Shown: positions 8,074 to 17,480, counted from the stretch's first letter. The stretch is 64,000 nucleotides of DNA from Candidatus Aminicenantota bacterium (GCA_014360005.1 JACIYI010000006.1:98208-162207), one strand, 5' to 3'. The notes: generated from the sequence alone by a model not told the origin. Translations and numbers: made by a program.

Positions 8074-9417
8074 TTGAACAATTTTAAGAAGAAGCTGGTG
8101 CACCCGCCCCGGTTGCTGGCCCTGAGCTTCCTGGCGGCCATCATCATCGGGACGATCATCCTTTCCCTGCCTTTTTCTACCCGTTCGGGGCGGATGCCTC
8201 TGATTGACGCCCTATTTACCTCGACCTCGGCTATCTGCGTCACCGGTTTGATCGTGGTGGACACACCCAGCTTTTTCAGCCCTTTAGGCCAGGGCATTTT
8301 GCTAGTCCTGATTCAGCTGGGGGGCCTGGGCATAATGACCTTTTCCAGCTTTATCCTGCTGACGGCCGGGCGGCGGGTCAGCCTCACGGACAAGCTGGTG
8401 GTGGAAGGCTCCTTCCGCCCTTTGGTGATCTCCGACTTTTCGTCCCTGTTGAGAGATGTCTTCCTGTTTACTTTTGGATTTGAATTACTAGGAGCCGCTC
8501 TACTATTGCTTAAATTCTCTGTCGGAGCCCCTTTCTCCAGAGCTCTGGTACTTTCTGTATTTCACTCTGTTTCTGCCTTCTGTAACGCCGGGTTTTCTCT
8601 TTTTTCTGACAGCCTGAAGGCTTTTCGCGGTGACCTCCTGGTGAACCTGGTGATGATCTTTTTGATAGTCTTCGGGGGCCTGGGCTTTTTTGTCTTGCAG
8701 GAAATCAAGCTGGCCTTCAGACACGGTATCAGGAAGGAGAGAGTTAAGTTCTCCCTTCATACCAAGTTTGTGGTGGCTGTTACCCTGGGGATAATTTTAT
8801 CCGGCGCTGTACTGATATTCCTGCTGGAATTCAAGCATGGCCTATCTGGCCTGCCGCTAAAAGATAAGGTCCTGGCCTCGCTTTTCCAGGTGGTTTCAGC
8901 CCGGACGGCCGGGTTTAACACCGTGGATATCGGCAGCCTGTCGATGGCTTCCATCTTGCTCCTGGTCTTTATTATGTTTGTTGGAGCTTCACCCGGTTCA
9001 ACCGGAGGCGGGGTCAAAACCACGACTTTCGGCCTGATTTTTGCCTTTCTCCGGTCTCGCCTTGAGGGGTATGAAGTAACGCAGATTTTTTCCCGGGGAA
9101 TAAGGAATGAAGATGTTATCAAGGCTTATACCCTGGTTTCTCTGGCTCTGTCCCTGGTCTTTGCCTCAACTGTGGCTCTGCTGGTAATCCAGCCGGAGCT
9201 AGCCCTGAAGGAAGCCCTGTTCGAGGTGGTTTCAGCTTTCGGCACGGTCGGCCTGTCGCTGGGCATTACCCCCCAGCTTCATCCTCTGAGCAAACTGATC
9301 CTGGTCGTTACCATGTACCTCGGCCGGATAGGCCCCCTGACCATGCTCTATGCTTTCAGCCGGGTTAAACCCGCCGGCCATTACCAGTTTGTTGAAGAAA
9401 GCATCATGGTGGGATAA
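8074..9417 (+). CDS. trkH: Trk/Ktr potassium uptake channel subunit
   Basis: This is a 447-residue inner-membrane K+ translocation subunit of the TrkH/KtrB family. Four M1-P-M2 repeats can be followed by their selectivity loops: TSAICVTGL, VSAFCNAGFSL, VSARTAGFNTV and VSAFGTVGLSL, each with the conserved glycine. The length is closer to KtrB than to the longer E. coli TrkH. The start is TTG at 8074, preceded by AAGAGG at 8063-8068. The next gene encodes the matching cytoplasmic RCK subunit, so the pair forms a complete uptake system. Confidence 0.93.
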   Translation: MNNFKKKLVHPPRLLALSFLAAIIIGTIILSLPFSTRSGRMPLIDALFTSTSAICVTGLIVVDTPSFFSPLGQGILLVLIQLGGLGIMTFSSFILLTAGRRVSLTDKLVVEGSFRPLVISDFSSLLRDVFLFTFGFELLGAALLLLKFSVGAPFSRALVLSVFHSVSAFCNAGFSLFSDSLKAFRGDLLVNLVMIFLIVFGGLGFFVLQEIKLAFRHGIRKERVKFSLHTKFVVAVTLGIILSGAVLIFLLEFKHGLSGLPLKDKVLASLFQVVSARTAGFNTVDIGSLSMASILLLVFIMFVGASPGSTGGGVKTTTFGLIFAFLRSRLEGYEVTQIFSRGIRNEDVIKAYTLVSLALSLVFASTVALLVIQPELALKEALFEVVSAFGTVGLSLGITPQLHPLSKLILVVTMYLGRIGPLTMLYAFSRVKPAGHYQFVEESIMVG

Positions 9418-9420
9418 AAT
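9392..9420 (+). promoter_or_regulatory. Candidate internal promoter for trkA (TTGAAG-N17-TAAAAT)
   Basis: Inside the last codons of trkH, TTGAAG (9392-9397) and TAAAAT (9415-9420) are separated by exactly 17 nt. A start near 9427 would give trkA its own transcript with a leader of about 30 nt. Because the motif lies in coding sequence it could be coincidental. Confidence 0.4.
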
Positions 9421-9458
9421 ATCGGGGAGACAATGGGTTCCAATCCGGGAGAAAGAAC

Positions 9459-10115
9459 ATGAGATTCGCCATCATCGGTCTTGGAAGCTTCGGCAGCTAC
9501 CTGGCCAGGAAGCTGTATGAAAAGGGACACGAGGTCCTGGTCATTGACAAGGATAAAGACAAGGTTGAGGAAGCCAAGGATTTTTCCAGCCAGGCTGTCT
9601 GGATGGATTCGGCCGACAAGGACAGTCTGCAGGCCCTGGGCATTGAGGACATGGACGTGGTAGTGGTCAGCCTGGGCCCGGAGATGGAATCTTCCATCCT
9701 GACGGTGCTTTACCTCCATGAACTTGGCGTCAACCGCATTCTGGCCAAGGCTCTGAGTGCTGACCATGGGAAAATTCTGGAGGCCATTGGAGCCACCGAG
9801 GTTATCTATCCCGAAAGGGATATGGCTTTTAGACTGGCCCAGCGCCTGAGCTCCCGAAATGTCCTGGAATATCTCCCCCTGGCAGAGAACATAAGCATTC
9901 AGGAAATCGTGCCGCCCGAAGCTTTCATCGGCAAGAAACTGAGAGACCTGGACCTGACCAACAGGTACCGGGTTCAGGTCATCGCCGTCCGGCAGCTGGT
10001 TCCCGACCAGCTGATTTTCGTCCCCGGGGCAGATTTCGTGGTCAAGGACAGCGATGTCCTGGTGGTAATGGGAGAGGAAGAGAGCCTGGCCAAATTATGT
10101 GCCTGTAAGAAGTAA
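9459..10115 (+). CDS. trkA: TrkA/KtrA regulatory subunit (RCK_N and RCK_C domains)
   Basis: This cytoplasmic nucleotide-binding ring subunit gates the TrkH/KtrB channel. The 218-residue protein has a Rossmann-type RCK_N domain with IGLGSFGSYLARKL and VLVIDKD near the start. The RCK_C domain follows from about residue 140 (EIVPPEAFIGKKLRDLDLTNRYRVQVIAV). A single RCK unit resembles KtrA rather than the tandem TrkA of E. coli. GGGAGAAAG precedes the ATG. Its last 21 bp overlap the convergent helicase gene. Confidence 0.93.
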   Translation: MRFAIIGLGSFGSYLARKLYEKGHEVLVIDKDKDKVEEAKDFSSQAVWMDSADKDSLQALGIEDMDVVVVSLGPEMESSILTVLYLHELGVNRILAKALSADHGKILEAIGATEVIYPERDMAFRLAQRLSSRNVLEYLPLAENISIQEIVPPEAFIGKKLRDLDLTNRYRVQVIAVRQLVPDQLIFVPGADFVVKDSDVLVVMGEEESLAKLCACKK

Positions 10116-12455
10116 TTTCTGCAGCAGCTCCCTGGCCACCTGCTTGGCTTTTTCCCCGCTTTCCCTGACCGGCCCGACACAGGAGGGACAGCCTTCCTTA
10201 CAAGGACAGGCCTCAATCGTTCCCAGACCAGCCTGAAGCAGGGGAATCTTGAGTTCGAACAGGGCCGGGCTGAGCCCGATGCCCCCGGGAAAATTATCAT
10301 AAAGGAAGATATTGGGGGAGAAATCTGGAGTCAGAGCTTCCTTGAACCTTTCATTAAACGAGACTTTTCGACTGGGCAGTTCCCGGGGCGGAATGGATTG
10401 TCCGGAGAAATTGTCGCCGATGGCCACGCCCAGGTCGTGGAGGTCGCACATCAGGAACAGCGGGGCCACGTGATGGAGCAGGTAGGATAAGCCAAACAGG
10501 CCGTTTATTCTTTGCTCTGAGCTGAAGGGCAGCGCCTGGTAAATCTCGGCCGGGATAGTCAGCCAGAAGCTGGTGGTGCTCATTTCGTTCTGGGGCAGCT
10601 GCAGCTCGCCGGACCCGACATTTTCCATGGTGTGGAATTTGATTTTCTTGAATCCCACCACCTGGGTAGCGACGTGGACTTCCCCGTGTGAGACCCAGCC
10701 CTGGGGCAGGTCCTGGCGGTCGAACACGTCCAGGATTTTTACGTTGGTGTAATCTATGGCGTCGGTGAAGTAGTCGACCTCAGTCTTTTTGACGTAGGCC
10801 TTGCGCTGGTCGTAATCGAATTCTTCGACGAAATACTGTTCGCCCTCACAGATGTAAATGGCTTTGGGATGGAGGGTGGTTAGGGCCGAAGAAAAATCAA
10901 CCTCGGCAATCACCCGCGGCTTCTCGGTGATGTCAACCACCACGAAGTTATCCGAACTGATGCTGCGCAGGGAAATAGCGTCGGCCGGGTAGGCCTCCGA
11001 AGTCCAGAACCACTTGTTCTGGGTATGGTGGAGCATCTCTTCTTCTTCCAGCAGTTTCAAAATTTCTTCAATTTCAACCGTGCCGAATTTTTCTCCATCC
11101 TCAAACGGCAGCTCGAAGGCAGCGCACTGGATGTGATTGACCAGAATGGATAGATTGTCGGGGTTGATCAGGGCCATTTCTGGCGGGCTGGAAAAGAAAT
11201 AGTCAGGATGGTTGACTATGAACTGGTCCAGGGGTGAGGAGGAGGCCACCAGCACCGCGGCCGACTTTCCGGTCTTGCGGCCAGCCCGGCCAGCTCGCTG
11301 CCAGGTGCTGGCGATGGTCCCGGGGTACCCAGCCAGCACCGCCACGTCCAGGGTGCCGATGTCAATTCCCAGCTCCAGGGCGTTGGTCGAGACCACTCCC
11401 AGGATTCGTCCTTCTCTCAGACCTTTCTCGATTTCCCGGCGCTTGAGGGGTAGGTAGCCACCGCGGTAGCCGCGGATAAGACCTTCGTCCTTCAAGCTTT
11501 TTTCCAGGTCTTCTTTGAGGTAGGTCACCAGGACTTCGGTCAGCAGCCGGCTCTGGGCAAAGATGATAGTTTGCAATTGCTGCTTTAAAAAGATGGTGGC
11601 AATCCGGCGGGCTTCGTTGAGGTAAGACCTTCTGATGCCCAGGTAGGGGTTAACCACCGGCGGGGTGTAGAAGACGAAATATTTCTCCCCGGACGGCGCC
11701 CCATTCTGGTCGATGAGCTCGACCGGTTCCTCTATCATTTTCTGGGCCATGTCCCTGGGATTGGAGATGGTGGCCGTGGACAGGATGAATTGCGGTTTGG
11801 CCCCGTAGAAGCTGGCGATCCGCTTCAGGCGGCGGATGACATTGGCCACGTGGCTGCCGAAGACGCCGCGGTAATTATGCAGTTCATCAATGATGATATA
11901 CTTGAGGTTCTCAAAAAGCTTGATCCACTTGGTATGGTGGGGCAGGATGCCCGAGTGCAGCATGTCGGGATTGGTGATGATGATATGCCCCTGGCTGCGG
12001 ATGGCCTTGCGGGCATCCTGGGGGGTGTCGCCGTCGTAGGTAAAAATCTTGATGTCCTGGCCCAGCAGTTCGATGGTTTCGTCCAGTTCGGCCCGCTGAT
12101 CCTGGCTCAGAGCCTTGGTGGGGAAAAGGTAAATGGCCCGGCTGGAAGGGTCGCGGAGAATGCAGTCCAGCACCGGCAGGTTGTAGCAGAGGGTCTTGCC
12201 GGAAGCGGTGGGAGTCACTACCACTACGTTCCGGCCTTCTTTCACCCGCTGCCAGGTTTGCAGCTGGTGAGAATAGAGCGAAGAGAACCCCTTTTTCTTC
12301 ATAGCTTCCACCAGCCTGGGATGGACGTCAGCCGGGTAATCGGCCAGGCTGCCCGGGCGCGGCGGCAGGTATTTGATGGTGGTGATAGAAGCGCTGGGAG
12401 CAGCCATTTCCCGGAGATGATTGATGGCTGTTAACAACCGGTCTTCTTGATTCAT
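10095..12455 (-). CDS. DEAD/DEAH-box helicase, MrfA/YprA-like, with C-terminal Cys cluster
   Basis: This is a 786-residue superfamily 2 helicase. Walker A is TPTASGKT (residues 81-88), the Walker B box is IIDELHNY (a DELH variant), and motif VI reads QRAGRAGRKTGKS. The C-terminal part follows the layout of the MrfA/YprA family, ending in a four-cysteine cluster, CPCKEGCPSCVG, that binds zinc in MrfA. Bacillus MrfA is a DNA repair helicase acting on mitomycin damage, so a repair role is plausible, and uvrA starts divergently 93 bp away. Confidence in the helicase class is high; the exact function is inferred. Confidence 0.88.
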   Translation of the reverse strand: MNQEDRLLTAINHLREMAAPSASITTIKYLPPRPGSLADYPADVHPRLVEAMKKKGFSSLYSHQLQTWQRVKEGRNVVVVTPTASGKTLCYNLPVLDCILRDPSSRAIYLFPTKALSQDQRAELDETIELLGQDIKIFTYDGDTPQDARKAIRSQGHIIITNPDMLHSGILPHHTKWIKLFENLKYIIIDELHNYRGVFGSHVANVIRRLKRIASFYGAKPQFILSTATISNPRDMAQKMIEEPVELIDQNGAPSGEKYFVFYTPPVVNPYLGIRRSYLNEARRIATIFLKQQLQTIIFAQSRLLTEVLVTYLKEDLEKSLKDEGLIRGYRGGYLPLKRREIEKGLREGRILGVVSTNALELGIDIGTLDVAVLAGYPGTIASTWQRAGRAGRKTGKSAAVLVASSSPLDQFIVNHPDYFFSSPPEMALINPDNLSILVNHIQCAAFELPFEDGEKFGTVEIEEILKLLEEEEMLHHTQNKWFWTSEAYPADAISLRSISSDNFVVVDITEKPRVIAEVDFSSALTTLHPKAIYICEGEQYFVEEFDYDQRKAYVKKTEVDYFTDAIDYTNVKILDVFDRQDLPQGWVSHGEVHVATQVVGFKKIKFHTMENVGSGELQLPQNEMSTTSFWLTIPAEIYQALPFSSEQRINGLFGLSYLLHHVAPLFLMCDLHDLGVAIGDNFSGQSIPPRELPSRKVSFNERFKEALTPDFSPNIFLYDNFPGGIGLSPALFELKIPLLQAGLGTIEACPCKEGCPSCVGPVRESGEKAKQVARELLQKLLLTGT

Positions 12456-12472
12456 GGGCCTTTTTCGCGGCT

Positions 12473-12478
12473 ATTATA
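12473..12478 (-). promoter_or_regulatory. -10 element upstream of the helicase gene
   Basis: A perfect TATAAT reads on the minus strand 17 nt before the helicase ATG. The -35 seventeen nt further upstream (TTTAAT) is weak. AAAAGG lies just before the start codon. The 93-bp gap to uvrA therefore carries back-to-back promoters. Confidence 0.4.
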
Positions 12479-12536
12479 AAATAAAGGAAAAGATAATTAA
12501 ACCTGTTTTCAACCACCCGAAAGCTCCCGGACGTGA

Positions 12537-12542
12537 TAAAAT
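12537..12542 (+). promoter_or_regulatory. -10 element of uvrA, adjacent to the start codon
   Basis: TAAAAT lies exactly 6 nt before the uvrA ATG at 12549, with no Shine-Dalgarno sequence between. The expected transcription start therefore coincides with the A of ATG, suggesting a leaderless mRNA. No good -35 is visible. The same hexamer and spacing precede mfd. Confidence 0.45.
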
Positions 12543-12548
12543 ATAAAC

Positions 12549-15074
12549 ATGCTCCAGGAAATCAGGGTCCGAAAAGCTGCCCAGCACAACCTTAAGAAAA
12601 TTGACCTGGCCGTCCCCCGCAACCGGCTGGTTATCATTACCGGCCCGAGCGGTTCGGGCAAGTCTTCCCTGGCTTTTGATACCCTGTTTGCCGAGGGACA
12701 GAGAAGATACATCGAGTGCCTTTCAGCCTATGCCCGGCAGTTTATCGAGCAGCTGGAAAAACCGGAGGTGGAGTCTATCGAAGGACTGTCCCCGGCCATT
12801 TCCGTGGATCAGAAGACCATTTCCTTCAATCCCCGCTCGACCGTGGGCACCATAACCGAAATCTATGACTTGCTGCGGCTGCTCTATGCCCGGCTGGGAA
12901 CCATTTACTGCCCGGACTGCCAGGTGCCGGTCAGCTCGGCCAGCGAAGAACAGATCCTGGAGCAGATCAGGAGCCGGCTGGCCGGCCAGAAGGTCCTGAT
13001 TCTGGCCCCGGTGGTTCGCGGCCGAAAGGGTGAGTATCAACAGCTGCTGGAAAAATTCAGGAAAAAGGGTTTTCTTCAAGTCAGAGTTGACGGCCATCTG
13101 CACAGCCTGGAAGAAAAGATTTCTCTGGATAAAAATAAAAAGCACAACCTGGAAATTCTGGTGGACGAGCTGAAGCTAAGCGGCTCCTATTTTCAGCGCT
13201 TCCGGGAGGCAGTTGGTCGGGGCCTGGAGCTGTCGGACGGAGGAGTGCTGGTGATTGACAGTCGGGGTCAGGAATTGTACTTTTCCCGCAAGCTGGCCTG
13301 CCCCATCTGCGGCCGCAGCTTTCAGCCTTTAGAGCCCAGGAATTTTTCTTTTAACAGTCCCTACGGGGCCTGCAGCCATTGCCATGGCCTGGGTAACCTG
13401 ACCATCCTGAATGAATGGGGAGAGGTGGAATTGACCCGGGACCTGTGTCCGGTTTGCCGGGGTCAGCGCCTGAAAAAAGAAAGTCTTGGAGTCAGGATCG
13501 ACGGCTTGAACATTTTTGAGCTGGCCTCTCTCGATGTCGACCAGCTCCTGGCCAGGCTGGGCAGCCTGAATTTCCCGGGGCCAAGCCGGCAGGTGGCTGA
13601 AAAAATCATCAAAGAAATAATCAGCCGGCTGCAGGTGATGAAAGAGCTCGGCCTGTCTTATCTGGATCTCAACCGGACCGGTTATTCTCTCTCCGGGGGA
13701 GAAGCCCAGCGCCTCAGGCTGGCGGCCCAGGTCGGGGCCAGGCTTCGCGGCATTCTCTATGTTCTGGACGAGCCAACCATCGGGCTGCACCAGAGGGATA
13801 ACGGCCAGCTCATCCGTCTGCTGCGCCAGTTGCGGGATGCCGGCAATTCCATCGTCGTGGTGGAGCATGACGAACAGACCATCCGTTCGGCTGATTACCT
13901 GATTGACCTTGGCCCGGGTGCAGGAGAAAACGGTGGCTACCTGGTGGCTCAGGGACCACTGGCTGAAGTTCTGAAGTCGAGCACCTCTCTCACCGCCCAG
14001 TATCTCCGCGGCGAAAAAGCGGTTCCGGTGCCAGCTGTCCGCCGGCAACCGAAGGGCTGGCTGGCGGTCTTGGGAGCCAGCGAGCACAACCTCAAGGATA
14101 TTGATGTCAAATTTCCGCTGGGAGTGATGACCGCGGTGACCGGGGTTTCTGGCTCCGGCAAGAGCACCTTGGTCTATGATGTCCTGTACCGGGCCCTGCT
14201 GAAAAAGCTCTACCGGGCCAAAGTCCAGCCCGGGCGCCACCGGTCCCTGGAAGGTCTGGAAAATGTTGATAAGGTGGTTTCCGTCGACCAGAAACCCATC
14301 GGCCGCACCCCGCGTTCCAACCCGGCCACCTATACCGGGATTTTTGGCCACCTGCGCCAGCTTTTTACCATGACGCCCGAGGCCCGCCGGAAGGGTTATC
14401 TCCCCGGGCGTTTCAGCTTCAACGTCCCGGGTGGACGCTGCGAAGACTGCCGGGGGGCGGGGGTAAAAAAAATCGAAATGCATTTTCTACCCGACGTTTA
14501 CGTCACCTGCGACCGCTGCGGCGGCCGGAGGTATAACAAGGAGACCCTGGCTGTTACTTACAAGGGGAAAAATATTTCCGATTTCCTCGACCTGACGGTG
14601 GATGAAGCTTATGAACTGCTCAAGGCCCACCCCGCCCTCAGGCGCAAACTGGATTTGTTGCGGCAGGTGGGCCTGGGCTATCTGAAGCTCGGCCAGCCGG
14701 CGCCCCAGCTATCTGGGGGAGAAGCCCAGAGGATAAAGCTCACCCGGGAACTCAGCCGGCGTGATACCGGCCGGACCGTTTACCTGCTGGATGAACCGAC
14801 CACCGGGCTGCACTTTGATGATGTCCGAAAGCTGCTGCAGGTGCTGGAAAAGCTGGTGGACATGGGTAACACAGTGATCATCATCGAGCATAACCTTGAA
14901 GTTATCAAGTACTGCGACTACATTATTGACCTGGGTCCGGAAGGCGGCCAGGCTGGAGGAGAAGTGGTGGCGGCCGGTCGGCCGGATGAGGTGGCCCGGG
15001 TGGAAAGCTCCCACACCGGTCGCTATCTCCAGCAGGTGCTCTATTCCGGCGTTCATACCGGCCTGAGAGGATAA
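12549..15074 (+). CDS. uvrA: Excinuclease ABC subunit A lacking the insertion domain
   Basis: UvrA is the damage-sensing ATPase of nucleotide excision repair. Walker A of the first ATPase is GPSGSGKSS (residues 32-40). The UvrB-binding region (about 120-245) is present. The zinc-module cysteines 251/254 and 275/278 are followed at once by C300/C303. Signature motifs LSGGEAQRLRLA and LSGGEAQRIKLT and the second Walker A, GVSGSGKST, are intact, as is the second zinc module CEDC...CDRC. The protein is 841 residues against about 940 for typical UvrA. The shortfall lies between C278 and C300, where other UvrA proteins carry the roughly 100-residue DNA-contacting insertion domain. holB starts 4 nt downstream. 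Confidence 0.95.
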   Translation: MLQEIRVRKAAQHNLKKIDLAVPRNRLVIITGPSGSGKSSLAFDTLFAEGQRRYIECLSAYARQFIEQLEKPEVESIEGLSPAISVDQKTISFNPRSTVGTITEIYDLLRLLYARLGTIYCPDCQVPVSSASEEQILEQIRSRLAGQKVLILAPVVRGRKGEYQQLLEKFRKKGFLQVRVDGHLHSLEEKISLDKNKKHNLEILVDELKLSGSYFQRFREAVGRGLELSDGGVLVIDSRGQELYFSRKLACPICGRSFQPLEPRNFSFNSPYGACSHCHGLGNLTILNEWGEVELTRDLCPVCRGQRLKKESLGVRIDGLNIFELASLDVDQLLARLGSLNFPGPSRQVAEKIIKEIISRLQVMKELGLSYLDLNRTGYSLSGGEAQRLRLAAQVGARLRGILYVLDEPTIGLHQRDNGQLIRLLRQLRDAGNSIVVVEHDEQTIRSADYLIDLGPGAGENGGYLVAQGPLAEVLKSSTSLTAQYLRGEKAVPVPAVRRQPKGWLAVLGASEHNLKDIDVKFPLGVMTAVTGVSGSGKSTLVYDVLYRALLKKLYRAKVQPGRHRSLEGLENVDKVVSVDQKPIGRTPRSNPATYTGIFGHLRQLFTMTPEARRKGYLPGRFSFNVPGGRCEDCRGAGVKKIEMHFLPDVYVTCDRCGGRRYNKETLAVTYKGKNISDFLDLTVDEAYELLKAHPALRRKLDLLRQVGLGYLKLGQPAPQLSGGEAQRIKLTRELSRRDTGRTVYLLDEPTTGLHFDDVRKLLQVLEKLVDMGNTVIIIEHNLEVIKYCDYIIDLGPEGGQAGGEVVAAGRPDEVARVESSHTGRYLQQVLYSGVHTGLRG

Positions 15075-15078
15075 GAGC

Positions 15079-16074
15079 ATGAGCTTTAAGGATGTTCCGG
15101 GGAATGAGCAGGTCAAACAGATCCTGAGACTTTCCCTGAGTAAGGGCCGGCTGCCCAATTCCCTGCTATTTGCCGGGCCGGCCGGCAGCGGCAAGCTGAA
15201 AACTGCCCTGACCGTGGCTAAAGCCTTAAACTGCCTGGAAAAAACCGATGATGCCTGCGACCGCTGCGATTCCTGCTGCCAGGTAGAGCGCGGACAGCAT
15301 CCCAACGTTCGGGTTATTAGCCGTGAAAAGAACCGGGAGCAGATCGTCAAAGAGCAGATTGAAGAAATTAATTACCTGGCCAGGCTCAGACCCTGGAACC
15401 AGGGCCGGCTGGTGTTTATTATCGACGAAGCCGACCGGATGAACGAAACGGTGGCCAATTCTTTGCTCAAGACGCTGGAAGAACCACGGGCCTTTGCTTA
15501 TTTCATCCTGGTGACTGAGGAACTGCAATTGATTCTGCCCACCATACGATCCCGCTGCCAGCTACTGCGGTTCAACCCGCTGAGCCAGACCGAGGTGGAA
15601 AAAGCCCTGCTGGATAAAGGATTGCCGGCGGAAAAGGCCCGGCTGCTGGCGGCCGCTTCTGACGGGAACCTGGAAGCCGTTCTGGAAGTGACCTGGGAAG
15701 AGTTTATCGCCGGGCGCAACCAGGCCTGGTTGATATTCAGGCAGCTCCTGGAGTCAGCCGGGGCCGAGAATTTTCTAAGTTTGGTTGCCGGCCGGGCCAG
15801 GAAGGATTCGCTCTCGGGCTTCCGTGAGGTGTTGAAATTCTTCTCAGTCTTTTTCCGGGACCTGCTGGTGGTTCATAAAGGCCAGGAACAGTATCTCCTG
15901 AACCCCGACCTGCGGCCGGAACTGGAAAAGCTGTCCGGGCTGGTCCCGGCCGGGAAAGCCGCCTCGGCTGTCACCTTGGTGGAAGATTACCTCAGCCGCT
16001 TAAAGAAGAACCCCAATTTAGCTATAATGAGTAATGAACTGGTCATTTTTTTTAGAGAGATAAGAAATGCCTGA
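15079..16074 (+). CDS. holB: DNA polymerase III delta' subunit
   Basis: Delta' is a rigid subunit of the clamp loader that places the sliding clamp on DNA. The 331-residue protein begins VPGNEQVKQILRLSLSKGRLPNSLLFAGP and has a P-loop-like GPAGSGKL in which the usual Ser/Thr after Lys is Leu, so ATP binding is probably degenerate, as is known for delta'. A four-Cys zinc module follows (CLEKTDDACDRCDSCC). NSLLKTLEEPRAFAYF and TIRSRCQLLRF match the AAA+ sensor region. It follows uvrA after 4 nt and overlaps ricT by 8 bp; the holB-ricT order is also found in Firmicutes. Confidence 0.9.
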   Translation: MSFKDVPGNEQVKQILRLSLSKGRLPNSLLFAGPAGSGKLKTALTVAKALNCLEKTDDACDRCDSCCQVERGQHPNVRVISREKNREQIVKEQIEEINYLARLRPWNQGRLVFIIDEADRMNETVANSLLKTLEEPRAFAYFILVTEELQLILPTIRSRCQLLRFNPLSQTEVEKALLDKGLPAEKARLLAAASDGNLEAVLEVTWEEFIAGRNQAWLIFRQLLESAGAENFLSLVAGRARKDSLSGFREVLKFFSVFFRDLLVVHKGQEQYLLNPDLRPELEKLSGLVPAGKAASAVTLVEDYLSRLKKNPNLAIMSNELVIFFREIRNA

Positions 16075-16753
16075 AGCTGTGCTATTGTTATCGGAGTCCA
16101 CCGGTAAGATCGTCCGGGCTCTTCCGGGGGAAGAACCCCTGGAGGTGGGCGACTACTGCCTGGTGGAATCCGAATACGGGGGCGACCTGGCCATGGTCAT
16201 TGACCTGGAGAGCGAGCTGGCCCGGTGTCCCAAGGCGGCCCGTAACGCCACCCGGATTATAAGAAAAGCCACCGAGGATGACCTCAAGAAGTTCCAGTGG
16301 CTTAGGGACAAAGAAAAAAAAGCTTTTGAGTTCTGCTTGAGCCGGATAAAGGCCCGCAACCTGCCGATGAAGCTGGTTGCGGTGCGCTATTTTTTCAACG
16401 AGAAGAAAGGGATTTTTTATTATACGGCCGACGGGCGGATTGACTTTCGCCAGCTGGTCAAGGACCTGGCCAAGGAATTAAGGATGCGGATTGAGATGCG
16501 TCAGATCGGGGTCAGGGACGAAGCCAAGCTGGTGGGCGGGCTGGGAGTCTGCGGCCGTCCCCTGTGCTGCTTCAGCTTTATCAAGAACTTTGAGCCGATT
16601 ACCATTCAGAAAGCCCGGAAACAGCAGATTGTGATTAATCCGACCAAGATCTCTGGGTTGTGCGGCCGGCTGATGTGCTGCCTGGCCTTTGAGGAGGAGA
16701 GTAAAGGCAGACTCTATAACCCTGACCTGGATAACAATTTGATTGAGGATTAG
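16067..16753 (+). CDS. ricT: PSP1-domain protein, RicT/YaaT-like
   Basis: The 228-residue protein matches the PSP1 C-terminal family, with KALEFCLSRIKARNLPMKLV-type sequence and VRYFFNEKKGIFYYTADGRIDFRQLVKDLA in the middle. Two cysteine clusters follow (VCGRPLCCFSF and LCGRLMCCLAF), which in Bacillus RicT contribute to Fe-S binding in a complex that affects RNA processing. Partners RicA and RicF are not in the window. Its start lies inside the end of holB, so the two are translationally linked. The role in this organism is inferred. Confidence 0.88.
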   Translation: MPEAVLLLSESTGKIVRALPGEEPLEVGDYCLVESEYGGDLAMVIDLESELARCPKAARNATRIIRKATEDDLKKFQWLRDKEKKAFEFCLSRIKARNLPMKLVAVRYFFNEKKGIFYYTADGRIDFRQLVKDLAKELRMRIEMRQIGVRDEAKLVGGLGVCGRPLCCFSFIKNFEPITIQKARKQQIVINPTKISGLCGRLMCCLAFEEESKGRLYNPDLDNNLIED

Positions 16754-16767
16754 TTGCCTGCTGCAGC

Positions 16768-17415
16768 TCAGTCGGCAGAGATCTTGAACTGAACCCGGCT
16801 GGAAACGGCAATCAGAGAGCCATCGGGGCCGAAAGCTTTGACCTGCCAGGAATACTTCTGTCCGGGAACCATTTTGGCCTTAACTTCATCGGGCAGGGTA
16901 ATCCGGTTTTCCCTGGTGGTGGCTTTCCACAGCAGCTGGCCGTTGGAGATGGAAATCTGATACTCGATGTTATCCCCGAGTTTTTTCCACTCGAACGAGG
17001 ACGGAACCTGGTTCATGTCAATGACCGGCGAAATCAGGGTGATGGAAGAGCCGCGGACCGTTTCCTCATCGCTCAGGAAGAAATTGGGGGCCGGGACCTG
17101 GTGGCGGGGGATGACCGTGAAGATGATGACCAGAACCAGCAGGGCGGTCACCCCGGCAAAAGCCAGCTGTCGGACGGTCAGGAAAGAAGCCAGTTCTTTT
17201 CTCAGGCCGGCCAGGGCCGAGGATCGAGCTTCTTCTTTTTCTTCCAGCAGAGCCGGGTTGTTCTTGATGGTCCGGATGATGACATCTCTTTCCTGAAGCT
17301 GCTCGAAGCAGGAAGAACAATTAAAATAATGTTCTTCGAAGGCTTCTCTATCCCCTTCGCTTAGCTTGTTAAGCAGGTACCCATCAATCAAGTGTTCGAA
17401 CTTGCATTTGCTCAT
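16768..17415 (-). CDS. Membrane anti-sigma factor with zf-HC2 and FnIII-like domains
   Basis: The 215-residue protein has an N-terminal anti-sigma zinc finger (zf-HC2) with C4/H8 and HYFNCSSC giving H29, C33 and C36. One membrane helix lies near residues 84-103 (LAFAGVTALLVLVIIFTVIP). The roughly 110-residue external domain has the beta-sandwich-like pattern FEWKKLGDNIEYQISI, LLW, LPDEV and YSWQVKAF. It lies directly downstream of an ECF sigma gene on the same strand (65-bp gap), so it very probably holds that sigma factor inactive at the membrane. The external domain is homologous to the one in the anti-sigma protein at 59540-60235. A GGAAGG SD precedes the ATG. Confidence 0.85.
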   Translation of the reverse strand: MSKCKFEHLIDGYLLNKLSEGDREAFEEHYFNCSSCFEQLQERDVIIRTIKNNPALLEEKEEARSSALAGLRKELASFLTVRQLAFAGVTALLVLVIIFTVIPRHQVPAPNFFLSDEETVRGSSITLISPVIDMNQVPSSFEWKKLGDNIEYQISISNGQLLWKATTRENRITLPDEVKAKMVPGQKYSWQVKAFGPDGSLIAVSSRVQFKISAD

Positions 17416-17480
17416 GTTAATCCGCCTTCCCTTTTATTCACCCTTTTAGTCGCTGGAAGCAGGAAAAAGTGGAAAATTTT

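Noticed and set aside
13385..13445. Sequencing frameshift in uvrA
   Set aside because: The reading frame is continuous and both flanking cysteine pairs are in frame; the missing part looks like a clean absence of the insertion domain.
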